Below are positions 8,900 through 18,336 of a DNA stretch of 49,229 bases, piece after piece. Origin of the DNA: an uncultured Prevotella sp. (GTDB taxonomy: Bacteria; Bacteroidota; Bacteroidia; Bacteroidales; Bacteroidaceae); contig USSF01000008.1 in the NCBI GenBank assembly GCA_900557405.1, positions 1 through 49,229 of the forward strand, given 5' to 3'. The notes below the pieces were generated by a model, which was not told where the DNA came from, did not search any database, and worked only from the letters and a program-made list of their open reading frames with translations. The translations under genes were made by a program, and so were the position numbers. Every line of letters starts with the position of its first letter. Within the stretch, counting starts at the first letter, position 1.

Positions 8900-9145
8900 T
8901 CCCCTGGGGATGGCTGAACGCTGTTTAGCATCTAAACTGCCGGGACCACCCTGTTTTGCATTGGAATATAGAATATGTATATGAAGATAATGACAGGAGA
9001 AGACTGAAAAGGATTGCAGAAGAAGGAATTCTTCATTTCCCATTCTTCATTCTTCATTCTTCATTCAACAGGACTACCCGTCGGTTGGTTCTAACGAAAA
9101 AGAATTAATAAGAAAGTAAACAACAACATTTAACAAGAAAACAAA
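8900..9145 (+). other. rpsI-rpsB spacer with folded segments
   Basis: This 246-base spacer has no gene. At 8893-8921 GCGTT and AACGC flank CCCC/GGGG, and GTTTAG-CAT-CTAAAC follows near 8922-8938, giving two small hairpins. A 7-bp tandem array lies at 9041-9066. The last 60 bases are A-rich, as is usual ahead of Bacteroidota ribosomal genes. A leader for rpsB is possible; no clear promoter was found. Confidence 0.45.
9041..9066 (+). repeat. 7-bp tandem array (CATTCTT), locus 1
   Basis: CATTCTT is repeated 3.7 times without error. The same unit forms another array at 22796-22833. It lies in the rpsI-rpsB spacer. Confidence 0.85.
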
Positions 9146-9955
9146 ATGTCAAGAACAAATTTTGATATGCTTCTGAAGGCCGGATGTCACTTCGGTCACC
9201 TTACCCGCAAGTGGAATCCTGCAATGGCTCCTTATATCTTCATGGAGCGCAACGGCATTCATATCATCGATCTGTATAAGACAGCTGCCAAGATTGACGA
9301 GGCTGCTGAGGCTCTGAAGCAGATTGCAAAGTCAGGAAAGAAAATCCTGTTCGTTGCTACTAAAAAACAGGCTAAGGACGTTGTAGCTGCCAAGGCTGCT
9401 TCTGTCAACATGCCATACGTTATCGAGCGCTGGCCGGGCGGTATGCTCACCAACTTCCCTACAATCCGCAAGGCTGTGAAGAAGATGGCCAACATCGATA
9501 AGCTGATGAACGACGGAACTTATTCTAACCTGTCAAAGCGCGAGATTCTGCAGATCTCACGTCAGCGTGCTAAGCTCGAGAAGAACCTCGGTTCTATCGC
9601 CGACCTTACACGTCTGCCATCTGCACTCTTCGTAGTTGATGTTATGAAAGAGGCCATCGCCGTTAAGGAGGCTAAGCGTCTTGGTATTCCTGTATTCGCT
9701 ATCGTGGATACAAACTCCAACCCTAAGGACGTTGATTTCATGATTCCTGCAAATGATGACGCAAAGGACAGCATCGACGTAATCCTGTCAGCTTGCTGCG
9801 ACGCCATCAACGAGGGTCTTGAGGAGCGCAAGGTGGAGAAGGCTGACGAGAAGGCTGCCAAGGAGCAGGCTGAGACAGCTGAGGACAAGCCAAAGCGCGC
9901 ACGCAAGGCTGCACGCAAGGACGCTCCTGCAGAGGAGGCTCCAGCTGAGGCTTAA
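9146..9955 (+). CDS. rpsB: 30S ribosomal protein S2 (uS2)
   Basis: The 269-residue product has the S2 hallmarks: MLLKAGCHFGHLTRKWNPAM at the start, the ERWPGGMLTNFPTIRKAV block in the middle, and AIVDTNSNPKDVDFMIPAND before the C-terminus. S2 is a late-assembling small-subunit protein needed with S1 for mRNA binding. Residues after about 228 form a charged, Ala/Lys/Glu-rich tail (ERKVEKADEKAAK...EEAPAEA), a common lineage-specific extension. It precedes tsf, the usual bacterial order. A strong hairpin in the 113-base gap may lower tsf transcription relative to rpsB. Confidence 0.98.
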   Translation: MSRTNFDMLLKAGCHFGHLTRKWNPAMAPYIFMERNGIHIIDLYKTAAKIDEAAEALKQIAKSGKKILFVATKKQAKDVVAAKAASVNMPYVIERWPGGMLTNFPTIRKAVKKMANIDKLMNDGTYSNLSKREILQISRQRAKLEKNLGSIADLTRLPSALFVVDVMKEAIAVKEAKRLGIPVFAIVDTNSNPKDVDFMIPANDDAKDSIDVILSACCDAINEGLEERKVEKADEKAAKEQAETAEDKPKRARKAARKDAPAEEAPAEA

Positions 9956-9980
9956 TCAATGACAGAATAAAGAGAGAATG

Positions 9981-10031
9981 GGAACGTTGGATTAATGATT
10001 TTACGGAAAACTTAATTCAATGTTCCTTTTT
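9981..10031 (+). terminator. Hairpin with T tract between rpsB and tsf (attenuator)
   Basis: Bases 9981-9995 pair with 10012-10026 over 15 bp at RNA level, with two G-U wobbles, around a 16-base loop. Five T residues follow (10027-10031). It lies 25 bases after the rpsB stop and 38 before tsf, so it is either a partial terminator within the operon or a full terminator with a separate tsf promoter that I could not find. Confidence 0.75.
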
Positions 10032-10068
10032 CAATATTAATCCAAAACTTAATTCAATATTAAAGACT

Positions 10069-11061
10069 ATGGCTGTATCAATAGCTGATATTCAGAAGCT
10101 GCGCAAGATGACTGGCGCCGGTCTTTCTGATTGCAAGAAGGCTCTCACAGACTCTGAGGGCGATTTCGAAAAGGCAGTAGAGATAATCCGTGAGAAGGGA
10201 CAGGCTATCGCTGCAAAGCGTTCTGACCGCGAGACTTCCAACGGTTGTGTACTCGTTAAATATGTTGACGGCTTCGCTGCGATGATCGCATTGAAGTGTG
10301 AGACAGACTTCGTTGCCAACGGAGCTGACTATATCAAACTGACACAGGATATCCTCGACGCTGCAATCGCAGCAAAGGCAAAGAGCCTGGACGAGGTTAA
10401 GGAGCTGACATTGGCTGACGGAACAAAGGTTCAGGACGCTGTCATCGCACGCTCTGGTATCACCGGTGAGAAGATGGAGCTCGACGGCTACAACTTCATC
10501 GAGGGTGAGAACGTTTCTACATACGACCACATGGGCAAGCACACTCTCTGCACAATGGTTCAGACAAACAAGCCGGCTGAGGAGCAGGCTCACGCCGTTG
10601 CAATGCAGGTGGCTGCCATGAAGCCATTGGCTCTGAACGAGGCTGGCATCGCTCCAGAGGTTATCGAGGAGGAGAAGAAGGTTGCTGCCGAGAAGACAAA
10701 GCAGGAGCAGGTTCAGAAGGCTGTTGACGCAGCTCTGAAGAAGGCTGGCATCAATCCTGCTCACGTAGACTCTGAGGAGCACATGGAGTCTAACATGGGC
10801 AAGGGATGGATCACTGCTGAGGACGTTGCCAAGGCTAAGGAAATCATCGCTACCGTATCTGCAGAGAAGGCAGCAAACATTCCTGCAGCTATGCTTGAGA
10901 ACATCGTGAAGGGTCGTATCAACCGCTTCTTCAAGGAGAGCTGTCTGCTCGACCAGGAGTTCATCCAGGACACAAAGATGTCTGTTGCCGACTACTTGAA
11001 GGCTGCCGACAAGGACCTCACCGTGGTTGACTTCAAGCGTTTCTCTCTGAGCGCAGACTAA
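10069..11061 (+). CDS. tsf: Translation elongation factor Ts
   Basis: The 330-residue product opens with a UBA-like domain carrying the family signature KLRKMTGAGLSDCKKALTDS (residues about 10-30). The nucleotide-exchange core includes ALKCETDFVA (about residues 75-85), where the TDF motif contacts EF-Tu. EF-Ts recharges EF-Tu by releasing GDP. The length is slightly above typical and agrees with Bacteroidota forms that have an inserted Lys/Glu-rich coiled-coil region (about residues 200-240). It follows rpsB and ends before a good terminator. Confidence 0.97.
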   Translation: MAVSIADIQKLRKMTGAGLSDCKKALTDSEGDFEKAVEIIREKGQAIAAKRSDRETSNGCVLVKYVDGFAAMIALKCETDFVANGADYIKLTQDILDAAIAAKAKSLDEVKELTLADGTKVQDAVIARSGITGEKMELDGYNFIEGENVSTYDHMGKHTLCTMVQTNKPAEEQAHAVAMQVAAMKPLALNEAGIAPEVIEEEKKVAAEKTKQEQVQKAVDAALKKAGINPAHVDSEEHMESNMGKGWITAEDVAKAKEIIATVSAEKAANIPAAMLENIVKGRINRFFKESCLLDQEFIQDTKMSVADYLKAADKDLTVVDFKRFSLSAD

Positions 11062-11087
11062 TCCGCAGGATTATCTACACATAATAC

Positions 11088-11131
11088 AAAGCCAGGCAAG
11101 GGATTCAAGTAATCGTTTGCTTGGCTTTTAT
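11088..11131 (+). terminator. Rho-independent terminator after tsf
   Basis: AAAGCCAGGCAA (11088-11099) pairs with TTGCTTGGCTTT (11117-11128) over 12 bp with one G-U wobble, followed by T-rich sequence. It closes the ribosomal block. Confidence 0.85.
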
Positions 11132-11170
11132 TGTTTATTTGTCTGACCATAACCATAACATTTATTGCGT

Positions 11171-12202
11171 ATGAAAAAACTGAATATCTTTATAAAAGCA
11201 CTATTGTCAGTAATAGTTGCAATGGCATGCCAATGCGCATACAGCCAAATCACGGTGGTTGATGCAAACGACAAGCTGCCCGTCATATCCGCAAGCGTCT
11301 TCAACGGCGAGGGGACGGATGTCATAGGAATCACCGACTACGACGGAAAACTGCCCAAAGCCGCAGAACGGCTCAAGAGCATACACATACAGCATATAAA
11401 CTACATGCCGGTAAACGTAGATCTGCAGTTGCTGAAAGACTCGCTGATATTCCTCAAACCCTGCACCCGCAAGCTTCCCGAAGTGAAAATCACGAAGCAG
11501 AAAGATGCAATGCTAAGGATGAAGGTGTACGTCAGACAGATGAGCGTGCTGAAAAACAAGCCGGCAACCGTGAGCGAAAGCATAGTATATATGTATTTCA
11601 AGGAAAATACAGACAAAGACAAACCGGATTCATACAAAATCCTGTCGGAAGCCAGATACAAGGACGAAAAGGCGTTTGAGGGCGAGACAAAGATGCTCAG
11701 TTCAATGGCAAACTTCGGCAACCCTACAACATTCGCACGCTTCAACGGATACAAACACTATAACACGTTGAAGGGGTCGAGAAGAATCAGAAGCGGATGG
11801 AAAAGACTGGGCATGGTATGCTATATGAACGAAGACCCGATAAACAAACGCTGCGAAATAGTTACAGACAGCATGTTTTCCGACAAACCGTTCAAGGTGC
11901 CTGTCCTCGGATTCTCATTCGGTGACGTGTACAACAGCGAAACATACAGTACGGAATACGGAGAACCGAAAATATACAACCTGATAAATATGACCGACAG
12001 ATACCGCGCCTACCAGACAAAGACCATGGGATACGTGGATACTGTCGTGGAAATGTACATCCTCGGCATCGAACTGGTATCAAAGGCGGAGATGAAAGCC
12101 GACAAGAAACTCAAGCCCGTACCGTTTGAAAGACCCGAAGGCATCGTTACTACAGGTGACTGGCTGACCGCTGCAATAAAGAGAATGACAAAGACAGAAT
12201 GA
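11171..12202 (+). CDS. Secreted protein with a carboxypeptidase-regulatory-like N-terminal domain
   Basis: The ATG at 11171 (MKKLNIFIKALLSVIVAMAC) gives a signal peptide; a TTG six bases upstream is less likely. The mature protein of about 320 residues begins ITVVDANDKLPVISASVFNG and continues to ITDYDGKLP, the beta-sandwich pattern of carboxypeptidase-D regulatory-like domains common at the start of Bacteroidota envelope proteins. The remainder (residues about 115-344) is basic and unrecognised. No lipobox and no T9SS tail are seen, so it is probably periplasmic or outer-membrane associated. It precedes the FAH gene by 27 bases and may share its transcript with porU and porV. Confidence 0.75.
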   Translation: MKKLNIFIKALLSVIVAMACQCAYSQITVVDANDKLPVISASVFNGEGTDVIGITDYDGKLPKAAERLKSIHIQHINYMPVNVDLQLLKDSLIFLKPCTRKLPEVKITKQKDAMLRMKVYVRQMSVLKNKPATVSESIVYMYFKENTDKDKPDSYKILSEARYKDEKAFEGETKMLSSMANFGNPTTFARFNGYKHYNTLKGSRRIRSGWKRLGMVCYMNEDPINKRCEIVTDSMFSDKPFKVPVLGFSFGDVYNSETYSTEYGEPKIYNLINMTDRYRAYQTKTMGYVDTVVEMYILGIELVSKAEMKADKKLKPVPFERPEGIVTTGDWLTAAIKRMTKTE

Positions 12203-12229
12203 CAGAACATATATAAAACATACAGAACA

Positions 12230-12847
12230 ATGAAAATATTCGGAGTAGGATTGAATTATCCGCAACACAATAAAGAGCCAAAAGAAACGTTATATAGGGG
12301 AGAGAACCCCGTGGTGTTCATGAAGGCAGACTCGGCACTGCTGAAGGACGGCAAACCGTTCTTCCTGCCCGACGACATGGGGCGCGTGAACTTCGAGACG
12401 GAAATCGTGGTGCGCATCTGCCGCCTGGGCAAGGCGATACCGGCGCGCTTCGCCCACAGATACTATGACGCCGTGACCGTGGGAATCGACTTCACGGCAA
12501 TCGACATGCTGAACAAGATGCGCGAGAAAGGGCTGCCGTGGGAGATGTGCAAGGCGTTCGACGGTTCGGCCGTAATCGGAGAATGGGTTCCGGTGGAGAA
12601 ATTCCGCAACGTGCAGGCGCTGCCGTTCCATCTCGACATCAACGGCAAGACCGTGCAGGAGGGATGCACCTGCGACATGCTCTTCAAGATAGACGAAATA
12701 ATAGAATACATAAGCAAGTACTTCACACTGAAGACCGGCGATATCCTATATACCGGCACCCCCGTGGGCGTTGCTCCGGTGAATATCGACGACCATCTGG
12801 AGGGATACATTGAAAGTAGGAAAGTGCTTGAATTTAACGTGAAATAG
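12230..12847 (+). CDS. Fumarylacetoacetate hydrolase (FAH) family protein
   Basis: The 205-residue product is a single FAH domain. It shows the family start (KIFGVGLNYPQHNKE), the metal-site acidic segment (FETEIVVRICRLGK), the GIDFTAIDM motif corresponding to GxDxTxRD, and the C-terminal GDILYTGTPVGVAPV. Members are metal-dependent hydrolases, decarboxylases or tautomerases of small oxo-acids such as acylpyruvates or oxaloacetate; the substrate here cannot be told. The stop codon (12845-12847) directly abuts the porU ATG at 12848, so the two are probably translationally coupled. Confidence 0.9.
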   Translation: MKIFGVGLNYPQHNKEPKETLYRGENPVVFMKADSALLKDGKPFFLPDDMGRVNFETEIVVRICRLGKAIPARFAHRYYDAVTVGIDFTAIDMLNKMREKGLPWEMCKAFDGSAVIGEWVPVEKFRNVQALPFHLDINGKTVQEGCTCDMLFKIDEIIEYISKYFTLKTGDILYTGTPVGVAPVNIDDHLEGYIESRKVLEFNVK

Positions 12848-15800
12848 ATGATAAGGAATATACTTCTTTCGATAATGCTGCTTCTCTGTCCTTTCGGCAT
12901 GAAGGCACAGAAGTTCTTCAACCTCACCGCCGACGAAGTAAGAATCGGCGAACAGCTGCCGTGCTTCACGTATTCGCAGAAGCTCGGTACGCAGTACGCC
13001 GACTCCACATACAGCGTCGCCATAGAATATCCCGAATACATGGAGATGGAAAAGGCAGACATCGCAAGGCTCAAGAGCGTATGGCAGGGAGCCCTGCCGC
13101 AGGAGCCTGTGGTGAACAGCCGCGTCGTGGTGGAGAGGAGAAGCGGCATACTGGAAGTATATTTCAATCCGATAGTATACAGAGACGGCAAATACCAGAA
13201 GCTCGTAAGCTTCATGCTCCGCGTCAAGGCTGCGGCAAAGGCACAGGGCATAATGCGCGCCAACTCCAATGCGGAGGCATCGAAGGCAGACCGCTATGTC
13301 AAGAATTCGGTGTTGGCAAAGGGCAGATGGGCAAAGATACGGGTGCCGTCGAGCGGCGTATACAGTCTTTCCGACGCCTTCATCAAGCGGGCGGGATTCA
13401 CAGACCCGGGCAAGGTGAAGGTGTACGGCTATGGCGGAGCACTGCATTCGGAGGAACTCAACGGGCAGGACATCATGAAATACGACGACCTGAAGGAGGT
13501 GCCTACGTGCAGCTATGGCGGCAAAAGGTTGTTCTATGCCGTGGGAACGGTGACCTGGAGCGACCCCGAAGAACTCACCCGTACGCGCAATCCTTATTCT
13601 GACTACGGATATTATTTCCTCACGCAGGGCGACGATGCGCCGGCTACGGTAGACTCCACGGCGTTCGTCAGTTCCTTCTATCCCTCGAATGATGACTATC
13701 ACGCACTGCATGAAGTGGACAATTTCGCTTGGGGACAGGGTGGAAGAAACCTGTTTGAGAGTGCTCCGATAAACGTTGGCGCCACCGGCAGCTACACGAT
13801 TACGGTGCCGGCAGGAGTGACATCAGCCTACATGAAAGTGGTGCTGACGGCAAGTTCGGAAACAACGGCACAGATATCCGTCAACGACTCCGTGGTGGGC
13901 CGTATCAGCATGTCGAAGGGCGGCACGTATGATATGGGTGTGGGCAACTCCGATATTTACAGGAACATCAACAACCTGCAGCCATCCAATACCATAAAGA
14001 TAAAGAACCTCGGCAGCAACATCATCCGCCTCGATTATATCGCCATGACCTTCCGCGACGGGATAAGGCCCGCACCGAACCTCAAGGACGGCACATTCCC
14101 CGAGCCGGAATACTTATACAACATAACAAACCAGAACCATCATGCCGACAAGGCCTGCGACATGATAATCATCATCCCAACGAGCCAGAAGCTGCGCCAG
14201 CAGGCGGAGAGACTGAAGGAATACCACGAGAAGCACGACAAGATGAGCGTGCGCATCGTGCCGGCAGACGAACTCTATAACGAATTCTCGAGCGGAACGC
14301 CGGAGGCAGACGCATACCGCCTCTATCTGAAGATGTTCTATGACAGGGCGGAGACGGAAAGCGATATGCCCAAATATCTCGTGCTCTTCGGCGACTGCGT
14401 ATGGGACAACAGGATGAATACCACCGCCACGGCAAACAAGAGCGTGGACGACTATCTGCTCTGCTTCGAGAGCGAGAACTCCCTTCATGCGATACAGAAC
14501 TTCGTGGACGACGGATACTTCTGTGCCCTCGACGACGGAGAGGGCAGGGGAGCGTCGACGACAGATTCGAAGACCGACAAATACGATATCGCCGTGGGCC
14601 GTTTCCCCGTATCTACCGCCGATGCCGCCAAGATAATGGTGGACAAGACGATAAGCTACATGAACAAGGAGAATTCGGGTGCATGGCAGAATGTGGCGAT
14701 GTTCCTCGGCGACGACGGAAACAACAACGTCCACATGCAGGCAACCGACGAGGCAGCCGGCATCGTGGAGAAGCTTGCGCCGGGACTTCAGGTGAAGAGG
14801 GTGTTGTGGGATATGTACCCGCGCGTAACGTCCGCCACCGGAAGCACATACCCCGAAATCGCCGCGCTGGTGAAGAAGCAGCAGAACGAGGGAGCATTGC
14901 TCTTCAACTACTGCGGCCACGGACGAGCCGACCAGATGTCGGGCGAGAATGTGTTGAGATACAATGATTTCGCGGACTTCAGGAACAAGGGACTCTCGTT
15001 CTGGATTACCGCCTCGTGCGACATTATGCCGTATGACGGCACTGTGAACAATATCGGCGAGACTGCCGTGCTGAATCCGAGCGGAGGAGCCGTGGCATTC
15101 TACGGCACCACGCGAACCGTATATACCAATTATAACAAATACCTTGACGATGCCTACCTTACCGCCCTCTTCACCAAGGTGGACGGCAAGTATATATCCG
15201 TGGGCGAGGCGCAGCGCGTGGCAAAGAACAAACTCGTGATGCCAGGCAGCGGATCAGGCAGCGACAATACCATCAACAAGCTCCAGTATGCATTGCTCGG
15301 CGATCCTGCCCTGGTGTTGAACATCCCTACAGACTCCATCATAATCGACAGCATAAACGGAGTGGCCATTGCCGATGCTGCGGAACTGCCGCAGATTAAG
15401 GCAGGGTCGAAGGCCGTGATAAAGGGCCACGTGGTGAACTCCGCATCGGAGAACGGCGTGAATGCGTCGTTCAACGGTATCGTGAATATCACCGTGAAGG
15501 ACGCCAAGGAGAAAATGGCAGGTAGAATGAATGACACGAGCGATGAGGGAACAAACAAGTCGTATGTATACTACGACCACATAAAGACCATCTTCAGCGG
15601 CAGCGACAGCATACGTTCGGGCAGATTCAGTGTGCCGTTTGCCGTTACTAAAGATATCAACTATTCCGATGCCAAGGGACTTATCACCGCCTTCGGCATA
15701 AGCAGCGACGGCAAGAGCACGGCAAACGGAAGCAGCGACAGCTTCATCGTGGGCGGTTCGGAAGAACTGTCCACAGACTCCCTCGGTCCCTCGGTCTATT

Positions 15801-16435
15801 GCTATCTCAATTCGCCCGGTTTCACGAACGGCGATGATGTTAACCCGACACCGTATTTCGTGGCCGAGATATCCGATGAGGACGGACTGAACACGTCGGG
15901 CAACGGCATCGGGCATGATCTGCAGCTCGTTATCGACGAAGACCCGATGAAGACCTACAAGCTCAACGACAACTTCTCGTTCGAGTTCGGTTCATATACC
16001 AAGGGAACCACGTTCTACAACATTCCGGAGCTGGAGGAAGGACCCCACGTGTTGAAATTCACGGCATGGGACATAATGAACAATCCGAGCGTCTCCACAC
16101 TGAAGTTCAATGTGGTGCGCGGCCTCACGCCGAGGATGACAAAGGTGTATTGCACAAATAATCCGGCGCGTACAAGCACCACGTTCATCGTCGCCCATGA
16201 CCGTTCGGGCAGCAACGTGGACGTATGCATCGAGGTGTTTGATTCGAGCGGACGCCTGCTTTGGAAACACAACGATGTTGGGGCCACATCAGGCATAACC
16301 TATACATACACGTGGGACCTCTGCACGGGTGGCGGCGGAAAGCTCCAGTCGGGAATATATCTCTACCGCGTGCGTCTGAGCAGCGACGGCAGCAGTGAGG
16401 TGTCAAAGGCAAAGAAGCTCATCGTGCTGGACTGA
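12848..16435 (+). CDS. porU: Type IX secretion system sortase PorU (C25 family)
   Basis: The product has 1195 residues, similar to PorU of related species, with a signal peptide (MIRNILLSIMLLLCPFGMKA). The central region is a gingipain-type (C25) peptidase fold. The catalytic pair is visible as His691 in NYCGHG and Cys724 in TASCDIMPYD, 33 residues apart. PorU removes the C-terminal signal of T9SS cargo at the outer membrane and joins the cargo to anionic lipopolysaccharide. The C-terminal part (about residues 1100-1195, GLTPRMTKVYC...GIYLYRVRLSSD) is a beta-rich T9SS-like domain which in PorU is kept. It directly follows the FAH gene and precedes porV by 134 bases. The minus-strand open frames over it are shadows. 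Confidence 0.95.
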   Translation: MIRNILLSIMLLLCPFGMKAQKFFNLTADEVRIGEQLPCFTYSQKLGTQYADSTYSVAIEYPEYMEMEKADIARLKSVWQGALPQEPVVNSRVVVERRSGILEVYFNPIVYRDGKYQKLVSFMLRVKAAAKAQGIMRANSNAEASKADRYVKNSVLAKGRWAKIRVPSSGVYSLSDAFIKRAGFTDPGKVKVYGYGGALHSEELNGQDIMKYDDLKEVPTCSYGGKRLFYAVGTVTWSDPEELTRTRNPYSDYGYYFLTQGDDAPATVDSTAFVSSFYPSNDDYHALHEVDNFAWGQGGRNLFESAPINVGATGSYTITVPAGVTSAYMKVVLTASSETTAQISVNDSVVGRISMSKGGTYDMGVGNSDIYRNINNLQPSNTIKIKNLGSNIIRLDYIAMTFRDGIRPAPNLKDGTFPEPEYLYNITNQNHHADKACDMIIIIPTSQKLRQQAERLKEYHEKHDKMSVRIVPADELYNEFSSGTPEADAYRLYLKMFYDRAETESDMPKYLVLFGDCVWDNRMNTTATANKSVDDYLLCFESENSLHAIQNFVDDGYFCALDDGEGRGASTTDSKTDKYDIAVGRFPVSTADAAKIMVDKTISYMNKENSGAWQNVAMFLGDDGNNNVHMQATDEAAGIVEKLAPGLQVKRVLWDMYPRVTSATGSTYPEIAALVKKQQNEGALLFNYCGHGRADQMSGENVLRYNDFADFRNKGLSFWITASCDIMPYDGTVNNIGETAVLNPSGGAVAFYGTTRTVYTNYNKYLDDAYLTALFTKVDGKYISVGEAQRVAKNKLVMPGSGSGSDNTINKLQYALLGDPALVLNIPTDSIIIDSINGVAIADAAELPQIKAGSKAVIKGHVVNSASENGVNASFNGIVNITVKDAKEKMAGRMNDTSDEGTNKSYVYYDHIKTIFSGSDSIRSGRFSVPFAVTKDINYSDAKGLITAFGISSDGKSTANGSSDSFIVGGSEELSTDSLGPSVYCYLNSPGFTNGDDVNPTPYFVAEISDEDGLNTSGNGIGHDLQLVIDEDPMKTYKLNDNFSFEFGSYTKGTTFYNIPELEEGPHVLKFTAWDIMNNPSVSTLKFNVVRGLTPRMTKVYCTNNPARTSTTFIVAHDRSGSNVDVCIEVFDSSGRLLWKHNDVGATSGITYTYTWDLCTGGGGKLQSGIYLYRVRLSSDGSSEVSKAKKLIVLD

Positions 16436-16496
16436 TGAGAAACTTTACAGTCCCCAAATACAATAATATCCCGCTTTATCAGTTATCATATAGCAA

Positions 16497-16525
16497 TTCG
16501 GAATGAGAAAGAAGCTGATTCCGAA
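16497..16525 (+). other. Hairpin between porU and porV
   Basis: TTCGGAAT (16497-16504) pairs perfectly with ATTCCGAA (16518-16525). No T tract follows, so it may be an mRNA-stabilising or processing structure rather than a terminator. Confidence 0.4.
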
Positions 16526-16569
16526 CAGGGAGAAACGATTCAGAATAAGTACCAAAGAAATATAGAATA

Positions 16570-17760
16570 ATGAAGAAGAACTTGAGAATACTTGCATTGA
16601 CGGCAATCCTTGTCATAGTAGCTGCAGACGCAAAGGCGCAGGACAAGCGAGCCATGTTTAATCCTATCCACACGGCACTCGTGTCGCAGTCCATTGCCCC
16701 TGATGCCCGTGCCGCCGGTATGGGAGATGTGGGAGCAGCCACCGACCCAGACGTGAACTCGCAGTACTGGAACCCGGCAAAATATCCGTTCTGCATCAGC
16801 CGTGCCGGTCTTGCCCTGAACTATACCCCTTGGCTCCGCTCGCTGGTAAGCGATATGGACATTGCCTATCTCGCAGGATATTACCGCATAGGCGACTACA
16901 GTGCCGTGTCGGCATCATTGAGGTATTTCTCGCTTGGTGAGGTGTATACTGGAGTGGATGCCGGAACAACGGATTTCTCCAATGCGCAGACCATCAATCC
17001 GTATGAGATGTCGTTCGACGTGGCTTACTCGCTGATGCTGAGCGAGAAGTTCTCCATCGCAGCAGGTGTGCGCTATCTTATGTCGGATATGCAGTACAGC
17101 TCAGACGAGGAACGTACCGCTTCGAGCGCTTTCGCAGCCGACATTGCCTGCTATTACAACAACTATATAAATATAGGTTCGCGCGAGTGCCAGCTCGGCA
17201 TCGGTCTTAACGTAAGCAATATCGGTAGTAAGATAAAGTTCGGCGGAAGCAATTACAGTGAATTCATCCCTACCAATATGCGTCTCGGTGCAGCCCTCAT
17301 GGTGCCTATTGACGAGTTCAACCGCTTCACGATTTCTGCTGATGCCAACAAGCTTCTTGTGCCTACATATCCGCAGCAGAAGGAGGGAGAGGACCCAGAT
17401 GTCTATAATCAGCGTGTTGAAGATGAATATTACAACACGAGCAGCATCTCCGGTATGTTCAAGAGCTTCGGTGATGCCCCCGGCGGATTCAAGGAAGAAC
17501 TTGAGGAGGTGAACTGGAGCGTTGGTGCGGAGTATATCTACAATGACAAGTTCTCCCTTCGTGCCGGTTATCATCATGAGTCGGAGAACAAGGGAAACCG
17601 TAAATACTTCACCGTGGGTGCCGGCTTCCGCATGAGCGCTTTCAATCTCGACTGCGGCTATGTGATTGCAACAGCAAAGAGTAACCCACTCGACCAGACC
17701 CTTCGGTTCACTCTTGGTTTCGACATGGATGGACTGAAGGATTTGTTTAGAAGAAAATAA
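16570..17760 (+). CDS. porV: Type IX secretion system outer membrane protein PorV
   Basis: The 396-residue product has a signal peptide ending ADAKAQ and the family start in which APDARAAGMGDVGAATDPDV is followed by NSQYWNPAK. The rest is a beta-barrel pattern ending in an aromatic-rich strand (LDQTLRFTLGFDMDG). PorV is a FadL-type barrel that shuttles cargo from the translocon and forms the attachment complex with PorU. Length is normal. It follows porU and is closed by a strong terminator. The window holds several likely clients of this complex. Confidence 0.95.
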   Translation: MKKNLRILALTAILVIVAADAKAQDKRAMFNPIHTALVSQSIAPDARAAGMGDVGAATDPDVNSQYWNPAKYPFCISRAGLALNYTPWLRSLVSDMDIAYLAGYYRIGDYSAVSASLRYFSLGEVYTGVDAGTTDFSNAQTINPYEMSFDVAYSLMLSEKFSIAAGVRYLMSDMQYSSDEERTASSAFAADIACYYNNYINIGSRECQLGIGLNVSNIGSKIKFGGSNYSEFIPTNMRLGAALMVPIDEFNRFTISADANKLLVPTYPQQKEGEDPDVYNQRVEDEYYNTSSISGMFKSFGDAPGGFKEELEEVNWSVGAEYIYNDKFSLRAGYHHESENKGNRKYFTVGAGFRMSAFNLDCGYVIATAKSNPLDQTLRFTLGFDMDGLKDLFRRK

Positions 17761-17766
17761 AATATT

Positions 17767-17795
17767 AAAGGCGAGCCATCGGCTCGCCTTTAATT
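17767..17795 (+). terminator. Rho-independent terminator after porV
   Basis: AAAGGCGAGCC (17767-17777) and GGCTCGCCTTT (17781-17791) form a perfect 11-bp stem with a 3-base loop, six bases after the porV stop. Confidence 0.92.
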
Positions 17796-17846
17796 CTGTT
17801 CTGTTTTATTATAAGCCTTTTATTTATAAACCAAAGAGATAGATTT

Positions 17847-18326
17847 ATGAAGATACGTGTAGGATTCGGTTTTGATGTGCATAAGCTTGTGGAAGGTCGT
17901 GACCTTTGGCTCGGCGGAATAAAGATTCCGCACACTCTCGGTCTTCTTGGCCACAGCGATGCCGACGTGCTTATCCATGCCATCTGCGACGCTCTGCTTG
18001 GAGCAGCAAACATGCGAGACATCGGTTATCACTTTCCTGACACCTCTGCAGACACCCTCGACATAGACAGCAAGATACTTCTCAAGAAAACCGTAGAACT
18101 TATAGCCACAAAGGGCTATCATATAGGGAATATCGATGCCACCATCTGTGCCGAGCGCCCCAAGATAAATCCCCATGTCGAGGCGATGAAGGAATGTCTT
18201 GCCTGTGTTATGGATATCGACATTGACGATATCTCCATCAAGGCAACCACCACGGAGAAGCTCGGCTTCACCGGTCGTGAAGAGGGCATCAGCGCATACG
18301 CCACGGTGCTTGTCTGCAGGGCATAA
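17847..18326 (+). CDS. ispF: 2-C-methyl-D-erythritol 2,4-cyclodiphosphate synthase
   Basis: The 159-residue product is a full-length IspF. It shows the start RVGFGFDVHKL with the metal-binding Asp and His, then LLGHSDADVLIHAICDALLG with the third metal His, the FPDT loop, and the C-terminal KATTTEKLGFTGREEGI. The enzyme closes 4-diphosphocytidyl-methylerythritol 2-phosphate into the cyclic diphosphate in the MEP isoprenoid pathway. It acts as a cytosolic trimer. It lies just after the porV terminator and 10 bases before the next gene, which has its own AGGAG site. Confidence 0.97.
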   Translation: MKIRVGFGFDVHKLVEGRDLWLGGIKIPHTLGLLGHSDADVLIHAICDALLGAANMRDIGYHFPDTSADTLDIDSKILLKKTVELIATKGYHIGNIDATICAERPKINPHVEAMKECLACVMDIDIDDISIKATTTEKLGFTGREEGISAYATVLVCRA

Positions 18327-18336
18327 AAGGAGTGTT

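Noticed and set aside
12463..13711. Two long minus-strand frames across the FAH and porU genes
   Set aside because: They are shadows of GC-rich coding sequence and lack start signals and recognisable domains.
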